A stretch of DNA of 64,000 nt from contig JAICXC010000001.1 in the NCBI GenBank assembly GCA_025980665.1, positions 84,999 to 148,998 of the forward strand, read 5' to 3'. This stretch comes from Bryobacteraceae bacterium. GTDB lineage: Bacteria; Acidobacteriota; Terriglobia; Bryobacterales; Bryobacteraceae. Both the position numbers and the translations under genes were made by a program. The notes beneath the pieces were generated by a model. That model saw only the letters and a program-made list of their open reading frames with translations. It did no database searches and was not told the DNA's origin. Within the stretch, counting starts at the first letter, position 1, and each line of letters begins with the position of its first letter. Below are positions 25,555-34,320 of this stretch, in pieces.

Positions 25555-26097
25555 ATGCGAAATAAATGGTTATTCCTGCTTTCGCTGGCGGGAGCCGCTC
25601 TGCTCTTGACGCGGGCGACACTCACCGCACAGGAAAGATCGGCGTCACCGATTCTTGCCGCGCCGAGTCCCACGTTCTCATTCGGAATGATCGGACTTGG
25701 CACGGGCCAGACGGCCCGGCTCAACGTAGTCAACCTGGTGCGGATCGCTCCGCCCATCGCGGTTTCCATCGCCCAGATCCCCTGCAAAGTGGACCTGAAT
25801 CTTTACGATGGCCAGGGAAAGCTGATCAAGCAGAAGACCGTCGCGAACCTGGGTTTCGGGCAGGCCGATTTTCTCGATCTGGCCCGTTCGGAGCTTAGTA
25901 CCACAGCGGCGCACGTGGATGTCAGCGGCGTGGTGAAAGTGGGATCCACCCAGTCTTTCTTCTGTAACGTAAGCGCCACGCTCGAGGTTTTCGACAACGT
26001 TACCGGCGTGACCACGGCGATTCTGGCGAATGCGAATACTTCGCCGGGATTCATCTTCCCCGTGCTTTCCCTGCTCCCGCCAACCACGCAGCAATAA
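25555..26097 (+). CDS. secreted protein of unknown function
   Basis: The 180-residue protein starts at ATG 25555 with GGAGG about 10 bases upstream. A signal peptide (hydrophobic LLSLAGAALLL) is followed by SFGMIGLGTGQTARLNVVNL, which resembles beta-sandwich secreted proteins of Acidobacteriota. Two cysteines (in IPCKVDLNL and SFFCNVSATLEV) may form a disulfide. It follows the tannase gene and may be co-transcribed. It is convergent with the PQQ dehydrogenase gene, 4 bases apart. No function assigned. Confidence 0.75.
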   Translation: MRNKWLFLLSLAGAALLLTRATLTAQERSASPILAAPSPTFSFGMIGLGTGQTARLNVVNLVRIAPPIAVSIAQIPCKVDLNLYDGQGKLIKQKTVANLGFGQADFLDLARSELSTTAAHVDVSGVVKVGSTQSFFCNVSATLEVFDNVTGVTTAILANANTSPGFIFPVLSLLPPTTQQ

Positions 26098-26101
26098 GTC
26101 T

Positions 26102-27910
26102 CTACTCCAGCGCGAACACCCACACCGAGCCGCCATCCGGCATAGGCGGAACCTCGCCTGGGAACAATCGGCTCATTGTATTCACCTCTCCGCCGGCATC
26201 CTGACCCCAGCCCGCCAACACGGCGATGTATTGCTTCCCGTTCACCGAGAAAGAAGTCGGCGGCGCCTCGACGCCCGAACTCATGGGGAACTCCCACAGC
26301 AGTTTTCCGGTGGCCGCGTCGAAGGCATGGAACTTACGATCGGCGGTCCCTCCACTGAAGACCAATCCACCGCCGGTGGCAAGCATCGATCCCCAATTCG
26401 GCGAGCGCGCGTAGTTGTGGGTCCACACCTCCTTGCCGGTATCGACGTTCCAGGCCTGGACTTCGCCAAAGTGATCGGCGCCCGGCACGATCAACGGAGG
26501 AAAGCCGCCTTGAATGCCGACGAATCCTCTGCCCGGCGTGTAAGTGACATTCGGAGCGCCGCCGTTGTGCCCGCAAATATTGTTATTGGCCGGGATGTAG
26601 ATCATCCGCGTCTTAGGACTGTACGAAATCGGCGGCCAGGTCTTGCCGCCATGGACGCCGGGACAAAATTCGGCCGGTGCGTTGGTGCCGGGTTTGTGCG
26701 CCGGATCGATATCGGGACGGCCCGTACCCGGATCGACGCTGCGGATGACGTTGTTGAAGACGTATGGCTTGCCTTCGACAAACTTGATCGGGCCGGCGCT
26801 GCGTTCCAGAAACCATAGGTAGCCGTCGCGCGCCACATCGATCAGGCCCTTGATGGTGCGCCCATTGCGCTGGTAGTCGACCAGAATAGGCGGCGACACT
26901 TCGTCGTAATCCCACGAATCGTTCGGATGGTATTGGTGATACCCCTTGATGGCTCCCGTCGCGACGTCGAACGCGATGGTCGACGCAGTATACAGATTGT
27001 CGCCGGGCCGATTGTCGCCAATCGTCGGGCCACCGTTGCCGGTGCCGAAAAACGCCAAGTTGGTCTCGGGATCGTAGTTCCCGGTGACCCACACCGGAGC
27101 GCCGCCGGTTTTCCATTGATCTCCGCCGGCGGGCCAGGTTTCACTGCCGGGCTCTCCAGGAGCCGGAACGGTGAATGTGCGCCACACCTCTTTGCCGGTC
27201 TCGGCATCAAAGGCCGCCACAAAGCCGCGGATTCCGTATTCGCCGCCGGAGCATCCTACCAGGACCTTTCCATCCGCGATCAGGGGAGCGAGCGTACTGT
27301 AGTATCCGGATTTGTTATCGGCGATGGGAGTGCTCCAGACTTCGGCGCCGGTCTTGGCGTCCAATGCGACGAGAACCGCTTCACCGGCCATGACATACAC
27401 TTTGTCGCCGTACAGAGCCACGCCACGATTCACTTCATGGGGTACGATCGAACCCTGAGGACGCGGCCTGCGATAGCGCCAGAGGATCGTGCCGTTGGTG
27501 CCATCGAAAGCGATCACCTGATTGAAAGGCGTAGTGATGAACACGACTCCGTTGTTCACTACCGGGGCCGATTCGTGGGCGCGCCCTTCCCCAGTCGTGG
27601 ATGACCACACCAGCTTCAGCCGGGCCACATTTGCAGGCGTTATTTGGTCGAGCGGGCTGTAACCCCAGCCGTCGTAAGTTCGACGGATCATGGGCCAATT
27701 GCCATCTTCCGGCTTCAACAGGCGCTCCTTGGTAACGGGCTGGTAGTTTTGCAGGATCGCAGGCATCGGCGGTGGCGGACCTGCGTTGCCCTTCTGCTTG
27801 CCTCCGGCTTTACCGCCCCCTTTATCCTGTCCTGCAGCGATCGGGATAAAGAATGCCGGAACAAACGCGGCGATCACCACCGCCGCGAAGAATAGTTTGG
27901 ACTTGAGCAT
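26102..27910 (-). CDS. PQQ-dependent dehydrogenase, methanol/ethanol family, lanthanide-type motif
   Basis: The 602-residue periplasmic quinoprotein has a signal peptide (about 1-27), a Gly/Lys-rich linker, then an eight-bladed propeller beginning WPMIRRTYDGWGYSPLDQI. Probable metal ligands are Glu224 (CSGGEYGIRG), Asn292 (GTGNGG) and Asp334. Asp336, two residues after the catalytic Asp in WDYDEVS, is the extra carboxylate seen in lanthanide-dependent XoxF/ExaF enzymes. The segment before VNRGVALY lacks the vicinal Cys-Cys of classical methanol dehydrogenase. No cytochrome domain or partner cytochrome gene is adjacent. It probably oxidises an alcohol or aldehyde. Confidence 0.92.
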   Translation of the reverse strand: MLKSKLFFAAVVIAAFVPAFFIPIAAGQDKGGGKAGGKQKGNAGPPPPMPAILQNYQPVTKERLLKPEDGNWPMIRRTYDGWGYSPLDQITPANVARLKLVWSSTTGEGRAHESAPVVNNGVVFITTPFNQVIAFDGTNGTILWRYRRPRPQGSIVPHEVNRGVALYGDKVYVMAGEAVLVALDAKTGAEVWSTPIADNKSGYYSTLAPLIADGKVLVGCSGGEYGIRGFVAAFDAETGKEVWRTFTVPAPGEPGSETWPAGGDQWKTGGAPVWVTGNYDPETNLAFFGTGNGGPTIGDNRPGDNLYTASTIAFDVATGAIKGYHQYHPNDSWDYDEVSPPILVDYQRNGRTIKGLIDVARDGYLWFLERSAGPIKFVEGKPYVFNNVIRSVDPGTGRPDIDPAHKPGTNAPAEFCPGVHGGKTWPPISYSPKTRMIYIPANNNICGHNGGAPNVTYTPGRGFVGIQGGFPPLIVPGADHFGEVQAWNVDTGKEVWTHNYARSPNWGSMLATGGGLVFSGGTADRKFHAFDAATGKLLWEFPMSSGVEAPPTSFSVNGKQYIAVLAGWGQDAGGEVNTMSRLFPGEVPPMPDGGSVWVFALE

Positions 27911-28065
27911 GAGTGTAACTCCTGTTTCGTGGTCTTTAGAATAGACTACCTTGACGCACGTCCGGAAAGCGCATATACCGCTAGAGCAGACCCACGAAAA
28001 CCATAGTTGCCTTGGCCCTTGTAATTGATACGGCCCTCTGCGCGACGCCTCCGCGGCCGATCAGA
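27911..28065. other. intergenic region upstream of the PQQ dehydrogenase gene
   Basis: This holds the presumed promoter of the PQQ dehydrogenase gene (minus strand) and the boundary of the pseudogene zone. I see no intact gene or strong palindrome in it. Confidence 0.4.
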
Positions 28066-28270
28066 ATGTACGTGTTCGACGATCGTGCACCGGCCCGGAA
28101 CGCTTCTCTGGGAGACCGGACTTAAAGATGCCGTCTACAATCGTTCCGAAGGCGGCGGCGCGAAGCATGACAAGATCGACAAGTCACTCAAAAGACAGTT
28201 AGCAGCGGTCGGCTATCAACCCAAGGCGATTTCTCACTTGCACGGCGATCATTCGGGAAACGCAAACAAT
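28066..28270 (+). pseudogene. remnant of an MBL-fold hydrolase (lactonase-like)
   Basis: A short RMYVFDD-like N-terminal stretch ends after a few codons. In another frame IVHRPGTLLWETGLKDAVYN continues to KAISHLHGDHSGNAN, which contains the HxHxDH zinc motif. This matches the start of AHL-lactonase-like and related MBL-fold hydrolases, but the usual sequence between the first strands is missing and the remaining two-thirds is absent. Similarity stops near 28270, where the glycosyltransferase remnant of the opposite strand begins. No function is expected. Confidence 0.7.
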
Positions 28271-28299
28271 ACGCCGCTCGACGTGGAGCGCCCCAAAAG

Positions 28300-28560
28300 C
28301 CGAGCGCGATTATATATTCGGGCCCGACTGCTGGAAGCCCTTGTGAACCGCGTCCGATAGACCTTGTCGGGTTCGCTGAAGTAACGAAGCCGGTCGCCAT
28401 AGCCTTTGAAAATTTCGATGGTGCGTCCGTCGACTCACCGTCCATTACGATGTATTCGATATTGGGATAATCCTGGCTCAGTACGCTTTCGATAATTCGG
28501 GGAAGGTACGCCTCCATGTTAAAGGTAGGCCGTTACGATGCTGATCAGCGGCAGACCCGA
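28300..28560 (-). pseudogene. frameshifted remnant of a family 2 glycosyltransferase
   Basis: Three reading frames together give one GT2 N-terminus. SGLPLISIVTA runs to a stop; a second frame gives FNMEAYLPRIIESVLSQDYP and NIEYIVMDGESTD; a third gives RTIEIFKGYGDRLRYFSEPD; then another shift gives DAVHKGFQQSGP. These are the consecutive conserved segments of GT-A glycosyltransferases acting in polysaccharide synthesis. At least three frame changes and loss of the rest show decay. Confidence 0.78.
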
Positions 28561-28575
28561 AGCGTCCACAACGTG

Positions 28576-28805
28576 CTATCGAATCACTGCGCAGTGAGCT
28601 TGATTAGGCTGAGCATGTATTGATCGTAGATATTTCCTGATGAGAGTGCTGTCCCTGTTGCGACCCATCACGCCCTTGGGTGCGTCCAGATCCTTATTGT
28701 TCTCGATAAAACCCATGCCGCCCATATTGGCAGCGAAATTGTAGACCTCGCTGGCCCTTTCGGCGGCCCGCTCGCAGTTCTCCTTCAGGTTCAGATCGGC
28801 CTGTT
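28576..28805 (-). pseudogene. remnant of GDP-mannose 3,5-epimerase (SDR family)
   Basis: The open segment begins after an in-frame TAA with QADLNLKENCERAAERASEV, continues YNFAANMGGMGFIENNK, and jumps directly to PKGVMGRNRDSTLIRKYL. The first parts match the central NAD-binding region, and the last matches the C-terminal GVRGRNSDNTLI segment of GDP-mannose 3,5-epimerases, so roughly 150-200 residues between them are missing. The fragment ends at a TAG near 28576. It lies beside the glycosyltransferase remnant on the same strand, suggesting a decayed polysaccharide operon. Confidence 0.7.
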
Positions 28806-28958
28806 AAACCCGCGCGCTCTGGTACCCAGGATGAGATCCTGTTCATCGTCAAGGGTCAATGTAGTATGGCCCGTTCGGGTTTTGTTTCATTGGCGCTCAC
28901 TGCTAGACTAAGGAATACTTCCGTAATACTTCATCCAGGGTTGGGCGGGCTCATCCGA

Positions 28959-30593
28959 TTGCGAGTAGCTCTTCTCCAGATAAATCCGATCGCCGGGGAC
29001 CTGAAAGGGAACGCCTCGCAGATCACTCGCGGTGTACGATCGGCGCAAGCGCTTGGCGTGGATCTGGTGGTGACGCCGGAGCTCGCGCTGATGGGCTACC
29101 TTCCGCGCGATCTCCTGATGAGCAGTGGCTTCGTGCAACGCAGCTGCCAGATGCTTGCCTCCCTGGCCACGGAACTAAAGGACGCTCCCCCGGTACTGGT
29201 GGGAGCCGCGACGCCGAATCCCGCCGACATTGGGCGGCCGCTATTTAATAGCGCGATTCTGCTTCGCAACGGGACCACCGGACCCGTATTCCACAAGACC
29301 CTGCTGCCCACCTATGATGTCTTCGACGAAGATCGCTACTTCGAGCCGGGACGCGCGCCGGGGATTCTCGATCTGAACGGTTTTCGTCTGGGCATCAGCA
29401 TCTGCGAAGACGTCTGGAACGATCGGGATTTCTGGAAGCGCCGACGTTACCATCATGATCCGATTGATGAACTGGCTCAGGCCGGTGCGCAAGCCATCGT
29501 CAATCTTTCCGCGTCGCCTTTCACCGTTGGCAAGGAAGAGCTGCGCGAAAAAATGCTCGGACAGATGGCCCGCAAGCATGGACTTCCCTTAGCTTGGGTC
29601 AACCAGGTCGGCGGCAATGACGATCTCATTTTCGATGGGCGCAGCGGCGCATTCAGCAGGCAAGGCCGCCTGTTCGCACGGGCCAAGGGATTTGCCGAAG
29701 ATCTAGTGGCGGTGGATCTCACTTCCGAAACCGGCACCATCGCGACAGATGACTTCACGCCGGAGACGGAAATCTGGAACGCGCTGGTCCTGGGAGTGCG
29801 GGATTACGCGCGCAAGACTCATTTCAAGAAGGTGTTGCTGGGACTCTCGGGCGGCATCGATTCGGCGCTGACCGCGGCGATCGCCGCTGATGCCTTAGGC
29901 CCGGAGAACGTGCTCGGTGTCATGATGCCGTCGCTTTATTCGAGCCAAGGCAGCGTGGACGATTCGTTGGAATTGGCTCACAATCTGGGTATCCAGGTTT
30001 TGCAACTGCCGATCTCCCCCATCATGGAAACCTACGAGAAAACTCTAGAGGGAGCGTTCAAAGGTCACAAGCCCGACGTCACGGAAGAAAACATCCAATC
30101 CCGGATTCGCGGCAACCTGCTGATGGCCCTGTCCAACAAATACGGCGCGCTGTTGTTGACTACGGGGAACAAGTCCGAACTGGCGGTGGGATATTGTACG
30201 CTGTACGGAGACATGAACGGCGGATTGGCAGTGATCGCGGATCTTCCCAAAATGATGGTGTATCGCGTCTCGCGCCACCGGAACCAGCGAAAAGCCGACA
30301 TTCCGGAATCGACGCTGACCAAGGCTCCATCAGCCGAACTACGGCCGGATCAAACCGATCAGGATAGCTTGCCGCCTTACGAAGAGCTCGACCGGATTTT
30401 GGAATTGCATATCGAAGGCTGCCAATCCGCGGAAGAAATCATCGCGCAAGGCTTTAACGAAGAAACAGTCCGTAAGGTCCTCCGGCTGGTTCGGAATGCG
30501 GAGTTTAAGAGAAAACAGGCCGCGCCGGTACTGAAAGTGACATCCCGCGCTTTCGGAACCGGGTGGCGAATGCCAATTGCTCGCGGGGAATAA
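28959..30593 (+). CDS. nadE: glutamine-hydrolysing NAD+ synthase
   Basis: The protein is about 544 residues. The N-terminal carbon-nitrogen hydrolase (glutaminase) domain has the catalytic Glu in TPELALMGYLP, Lys in FHKTLLPTYDVF and Cys in ISICEDVWND. The C-terminal ammonia-dependent synthase domain has the P-loop LLGLSGGIDSALTAAIAADA and TTGNKSELAVGYCTLYGD. It makes NAD+ from nicotinate adenine dinucleotide, ATP and glutamine. Similarity begins at LRVALLQINPIAGD, so a TTG at 28959 is proposed instead of the ATG at 28866, whose extension looks unrelated; no clear Shine-Dalgarno decides this. Confidence 0.93.
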   Translation: MRVALLQINPIAGDLKGNASQITRGVRSAQALGVDLVVTPELALMGYLPRDLLMSSGFVQRSCQMLASLATELKDAPPVLVGAATPNPADIGRPLFNSAILLRNGTTGPVFHKTLLPTYDVFDEDRYFEPGRAPGILDLNGFRLGISICEDVWNDRDFWKRRRYHHDPIDELAQAGAQAIVNLSASPFTVGKEELREKMLGQMARKHGLPLAWVNQVGGNDDLIFDGRSGAFSRQGRLFARAKGFAEDLVAVDLTSETGTIATDDFTPETEIWNALVLGVRDYARKTHFKKVLLGLSGGIDSALTAAIAADALGPENVLGVMMPSLYSSQGSVDDSLELAHNLGIQVLQLPISPIMETYEKTLEGAFKGHKPDVTEENIQSRIRGNLLMALSNKYGALLLTTGNKSELAVGYCTLYGDMNGGLAVIADLPKMMVYRVSRHRNQRKADIPESTLTKAPSAELRPDQTDQDSLPPYEELDRILELHIEGCQSAEEIIAQGFNEETVRKVLRLVRNAEFKRKQAAPVLKVTSRAFGTGWRMPIARGE

Positions 30594-30641
30594 AATGACG
30601 CGAATAGAACCGATGAAAATTTCGATTATCGGCTCGCGGCG

Positions 30642-30810
30642 AAGCCCATCCAGATTCTCGAAAACGAATAGGTTCTGCAGTGGGGCATGCCGCAGTTTCA
30701 CCCGCTTTTGATGTTCTCTCACCGTACGCAGGCCGACCGGAACCTGGGTTCGCAATCGACAAAGTCCCTGGCGCCCATCTATTTCATAGATGGACTTCAA
30801 GCTGGGTGCA
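30642..30810 (+). pseudogene. possible degraded nucleotidyltransferase fragment
   Basis: Between nadE and the deacetylase gene one frame reads KPIQILENE, a stop, then VLQWGMPQ. This recalls a conserved segment of sugar-nucleotide transferases in capsule loci. An ATG further upstream opens MKISIIGS in another frame and then closes. The match is short and from memory, so this may be chance. Confidence 0.3.
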
Positions 30811-30824
30811 CCCTAGGCTAGAAC

Positions 30825-31796
30825 TTAAGCCGTCTCCCGTTCCCGGATCGTCAGCGCGCTAGCCAGCGCGAATTTCGCGATTTCATCCTTCCGCAGAAAC
30901 ACCACACCGGGATGGCGCTGGGCGTAAATGATGAAATCCTCGATCACGCGCATGCGCGACGCCCGTCCGGCAACGCGATCATGGGCGCTCACGGAAATCA
31001 TTCGGCGCTTGTGCGCGGATTCCTCATAGAGCGCATCGAACTCGGCTTTGAGCTCGCCCGCAAAATCGCTGCACGTGCGCCAGCGATTCTCGAAGTTTTG
31101 AAGATCGTTGAGCTGAAACGTGTAAGGGACCACCACGAACGGCTTGCTCTTCACCGCGATCACGAAGGGTTCGTCGCGGCTCAAATCGTCGGTGTGATAC
31201 AGGAACCCCAAATCCTGCAGGATCCCGAACGTTTCCGGCGTGGCTCGCATGCCAGGCGCGTTAAACCCGATGGGTCGCGTTCCCGTGGCCCGCTCGATAG
31301 CCTGAACATTCGCCTGGTACGAAGTTCTCTCTTCGAAAGGCGTCTTGGCGTAGATCGGTTCCCAGGTGTGACCGTGCGCCGCCGGCTCGTGCCCCCTCTG
31401 AACGATCTCCTTCGCCAGAGCCGGATGCTTCTCGACAGCCATGCCGACCATGTGAGAGGTTACCTTGACCCTACGCCGGTCGTACATGTCGAGCAGACGG
31501 GGAATGCCTTCCTTGAATCCGTACTCGTACCATTTCTCTGTCGGTAAGTCCGGATATCTGGGATCCAGAACACCCCATGGTCCGTTGGCGCCTCGATCGG
31601 CCTGGGCGCCAGCTTCCATTTGCAAGGAGAGCGAGATCACGAATCGAGCTCCGCCCGGCCAGAAGTCCTTCCGGGCAGTATTCTTATCTGGAGCTGCAGA
31701 GGACTTCCCGCCGCCTTGCCCGGGGGCTTGCCCCTTTGCCGCACCCATAGCGAAGCCTAGAGCTGTACTTCCCTGCATAAACCGTCGTCGATCCAT
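30825..31796 (-). CDS. polysaccharide deacetylase family protein, exported
   Basis: The protein is about 323 residues and starts MDRRRFMQGSTALGFAMG, a twin-arginine-like signal, after GGGAGG; the longer frame upstream is not supported. The NodB-like fold is suggested by FVISLSLQMEAGAQ, HPALAKEIVQRGHEPAAHGH with metal-binding histidines, GFNAPGMRATPETFGILQDL, and MISVSAHDRVAGRASRM. The pattern is closer to the PuuE/allantoinase-like branch than to chitin deacetylases, so the substrate may be an N-acyl or amide compound. It starts head-to-head with the next gene, about 30 bases apart. Confidence 0.85.
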   Translation of the reverse strand: MDRRRFMQGSTALGFAMGAAKGQAPGQGGGKSSAAPDKNTARKDFWPGGARFVISLSLQMEAGAQADRGANGPWGVLDPRYPDLPTEKWYEYGFKEGIPRLLDMYDRRRVKVTSHMVGMAVEKHPALAKEIVQRGHEPAAHGHTWEPIYAKTPFEERTSYQANVQAIERATGTRPIGFNAPGMRATPETFGILQDLGFLYHTDDLSRDEPFVIAVKSKPFVVVPYTFQLNDLQNFENRWRTCSDFAGELKAEFDALYEESAHKRRMISVSAHDRVAGRASRMRVIEDFIIYAQRHPGVVFLRKDEIAKFALASALTIRERETA

Positions 31797-31826
31797 ATGG
31801 CCTCCCGCTTCGGTATTATTACGCAC

Positions 31827-32807
31827 ATGCGAACTCGAATGACGTACGGCCTCCTGCTTGCGATCACGTCCGTTTCCGGCCAAGCCCCGCCACAAGCCGG
31901 CCGAGGCGGAGGGGGGGCCGTACGAGTCGCCCCGCCCGCGCGGATCGTAACTTTCACCGTGCAACCAGCCTCAGTTCAGGCGGGACAACCCGTTACCCTG
32001 GTCTGGGCGGCGGAAAATCCTAACGCGACCACTATCGACCAAGGCATCGGCCGCGTGACCGCCCGAGGCAGCCGCCAAGTGTACCCTACAGCAACTACTA
32101 GCTACACGCTGACAGTTACCGGTCCGAACAATGCAACCTTGACCAGCTCCGTGAAGGTAACCGTGACCGGGGACAAAGCGACCGCAACACCGTCCGCTCC
32201 GGCGGGTCTTCGCGTGGATCTGAATGGAGTGTACGGCTTCGCGGGCGTCCGCGGCGCGGAACCGCCTCCCTTGAAGCCCGGCGCGGAGAAATTCAGGATC
32301 GTGCGAGGTCCCGACGACGTTCGCGGCACCACTACCCTGGGCACCGATTGCAAACCGTTGGGAGTGCCGCAATCCTTCGTGACTCCCTACCCGTTCCAGA
32401 TCGTACAAACCCCCAAGCTCATCCTGATGGTCTTCGAGTATCCCAACGCGATCCGCTTCATTCCCACGGACGGACGGGCTCACCCAGTGGACCCGGATCC
32501 CACTTGGATGGGAGATTCGGTCGCCCATTGGGAAGGCGACACGCTAGTGGTGGATACCATCGGCTTTAACGACAAAACCGAAGTCAGTGGCTTTATGCAC
32601 ACCGAAAGTCTGCACGTCGTGGAACGGTTTCGTCGCCTCGAGAACGGCTCGCTGCAGTACGACGTCACTGTGGAGGACCCCAATGTCTTCACCCGCCCCT
32701 GGGTCTTGCCCACCAGGACTCTTCCTTTCCGGCCGGAGCTCGAAAGAGTCGACGAATTCGTGTGCGAAACCTCGAAGGACTACGACAAACTGTTCAACAA
32801 GAAGTGA
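31827..32807 (+). CDS. Ig-like domain / WEGDTLVVD-family secreted protein (copy 5)
   Basis: The protein is about 326 residues. After a signal peptide and a short Gly-rich region, residues about 40-120 form a bacterial Ig-like domain (FTVQPASVQAGQPVTLVWAA; TATTSYTLTVTGPNNAT). The rest is the family core: PYPFQIVQTPKLILMVFEY, GDSVAHWEGDTLVVDTIGFN, LHVVERFRRLENG and a DYDKLFNKK end. The start at 31827 gives a clean signal peptide; an ATG at 31797 would overlap the divergent deacetylase start within CATATG. The Ig domain suggests surface or periplasmic protein contacts. Confidence 0.87.
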   Translation: MRTRMTYGLLLAITSVSGQAPPQAGRGGGGAVRVAPPARIVTFTVQPASVQAGQPVTLVWAAENPNATTIDQGIGRVTARGSRQVYPTATTSYTLTVTGPNNATLTSSVKVTVTGDKATATPSAPAGLRVDLNGVYGFAGVRGAEPPPLKPGAEKFRIVRGPDDVRGTTTLGTDCKPLGVPQSFVTPYPFQIVQTPKLILMVFEYPNAIRFIPTDGRAHPVDPDPTWMGDSVAHWEGDTLVVDTIGFNDKTEVSGFMHTESLHVVERFRRLENGSLQYDVTVEDPNVFTRPWVLPTRTLPFRPELERVDEFVCETSKDYDKLFNKK

Positions 32808-32819
32808 TAAGATCCCCGT

Positions 32820-33281
32820 ATGAAACTTTTATCTATTCTCTTTGCCTTGACCCTGCTGTTCGCCATGTTTCTGGTGGCTGCCGATCCGGAAGGATACGCT
32901 CAGTACAGCACCGCCGACCTGAAAACCCGCGTGGACGCGGCCAAGCCCGATGACCATAAGGTCCGGATGAATCGCGTGGGAAGTTGGGGCAATCACTCCC
33001 TGCTCGCCATACGGCGCGACGGCGATGGCGAAGCGGAAGTGCACGAATCGCAGGTGGACGTGATTTTCGTGAAGTCGGGCGAAGGGACTTTGGTCCTCGG
33101 CGGAACCGTGGTTGATCCACGCACCACTGGACCCGGCGAGATTCGTGGGAAATCGATCACCGGGGGCGTCAGTAAGAAAATCGCCGCCGGCGACGTCATC
33201 CATGTGCCCGCCAAAATTCCGCACCAGATGCTAGTCCCCAAGTCACTGACCTTCGAGGTCGTGAAGGTGGACAGCAAGTAG
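32820..33281 (+). CDS. secreted cupin-fold protein
   Basis: The 153-residue protein has a signal peptide (residues about 1-20). A cupin barrel is indicated by EVHESQVDVIFVKSGEGTLV and the second motif AGDVIHVPAKIPHQML, with His residues placed as metal ligands. It lies 12 bases after the Ig/WEGDTLVVD gene and is probably co-transcribed. The substrate is unknown. Confidence 0.82.
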   Translation: MKLLSILFALTLLFAMFLVAADPEGYAQYSTADLKTRVDAAKPDDHKVRMNRVGSWGNHSLLAIRRDGDGEAEVHESQVDVIFVKSGEGTLVLGGTVVDPRTTGPGEIRGKSITGGVSKKIAAGDVIHVPAKIPHQMLVPKSLTFEVVKVDSK

Positions 33282-34319
33282 TTACTTCTTACCGCGTTCG
33301 TCCATCCATGCGTAAATGCGCCGGACGCCCCGCGCGTCGGCGCCCGGACCCGTGATCTGCGGGAAATCTTTCGCGTGGGACGTGAGATCGACGCGAGTGG
33401 CCGCTTGATCTGCGGTTAATCCTTGAGCGCGCAGGTCGGCGACCTTCTTCGTGATGTCAGAAAGGTAGCCCTGAAACGCCGTAATCAGGCCCTTGTCGCC
33501 GAAAGGAGCGCCGTGACCGGGCAGTACCAGCGCAAAATCCAGATTCTTGAGCGCGCCTAGCGTGGTCACCCATTCATCGAAGAACGCGTCGCCCATGTAG
33601 GCGAGCCGGCTTTCCATTAGATCGCCGGTGCAGACGATCCGCTCGCGCGGCAGGAACACCACCGTGTCGCCGCCGGTGTGGCCACGTCCTAGAAAGAGAA
33701 GCTGGATTTCCCTCGGACCTTTGTACAGCACCATCTTCGACGAATATGTGACGTTCGGCGGGGTAGGTTTGATCTCCTTCAATTGATTCAAAGAGGTTTG
33801 AGCCGCGGCTAAATCCCTCTGCAGCGCCGCCTTCTTCTGCGTGTCTTTTTCCGTGGCGATCTGTTTGGTCAGGGCATCTATGCGGGCCGGCACAGCAGTC
33901 TTTTGGGACGTGATGAAGGGTTCCCGATTCAGCACGTCGAATGTCGTGATGGCCATCCGGACGTAGTCGTGCGCGATGATCTGCACCTCCGGACCGAACA
34001 CCGAATTCCCGTCGGTATGATCGTAGTGAAAATGTGTATTGACTACAGTGCGCACCGGCTTGTTGGTAATCACTTTGATATCGTCGAGGAATGCACGCGC
34101 GGCAGCGGGGGTGGTTCCGTCGTCCACCAGCAGCACATCCTGGTCATTGACGATCACAACATTGTTGCTGCCGAAGCCTCCGGTGGCATAGTAAACGCCG
34201 TCGGCAACCTTTTCGAATTTGTAGGTCTTGCCTTGTGTGACAGGATAAACCTGGGCTATCGCTAGCGGAAGCAGCGCCAACAAGCCCGGCGCAAGAACTG
34301 CAATTGTGGCGGCTCTCAT
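33282..34319 (-). CDS. secreted MBL-fold metallo-hydrolase
   Basis: The 345-residue protein has a signal peptide (about 1-22). Zinc-binding THFHYDHTDGN, GRGHTGGDTVVF and LPGHGAPFG supply the MBL ligands. Between them a charged helical stretch (about residues 150-190, ALTKQIATEKDTQKKAALQ) probably forms a coiled-coil insertion. Members act on varied substrates including beta-lactams and quinoprotein-linked metabolites, so specificity is open. It follows the small cupin-like gene with a 1-base gap. Confidence 0.87.
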   Translation of the reverse strand: MRAATIAVLAPGLLALLPLAIAQVYPVTQGKTYKFEKVADGVYYATGGFGSNNVVIVNDQDVLLVDDGTTPAAARAFLDDIKVITNKPVRTVVNTHFHYDHTDGNSVFGPEVQIIAHDYVRMAITTFDVLNREPFITSQKTAVPARIDALTKQIATEKDTQKKAALQRDLAAAQTSLNQLKEIKPTPPNVTYSSKMVLYKGPREIQLLFLGRGHTGGDTVVFLPRERIVCTGDLMESRLAYMGDAFFDEWVTTLGALKNLDFALVLPGHGAPFGDKGLITAFQGYLSDITKKVADLRAQGLTADQAATRVDLTSHAKDFPQITGPGADARGVRRIYAWMDERGKK

Positions 34320-34320
34320 C

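Noticed and set aside
30339..30800. 153-codon minus-strand frame across the nadE end
   Set aside because: Mostly antisense to nadE; the part beyond nadE shows no similarity on that strand.
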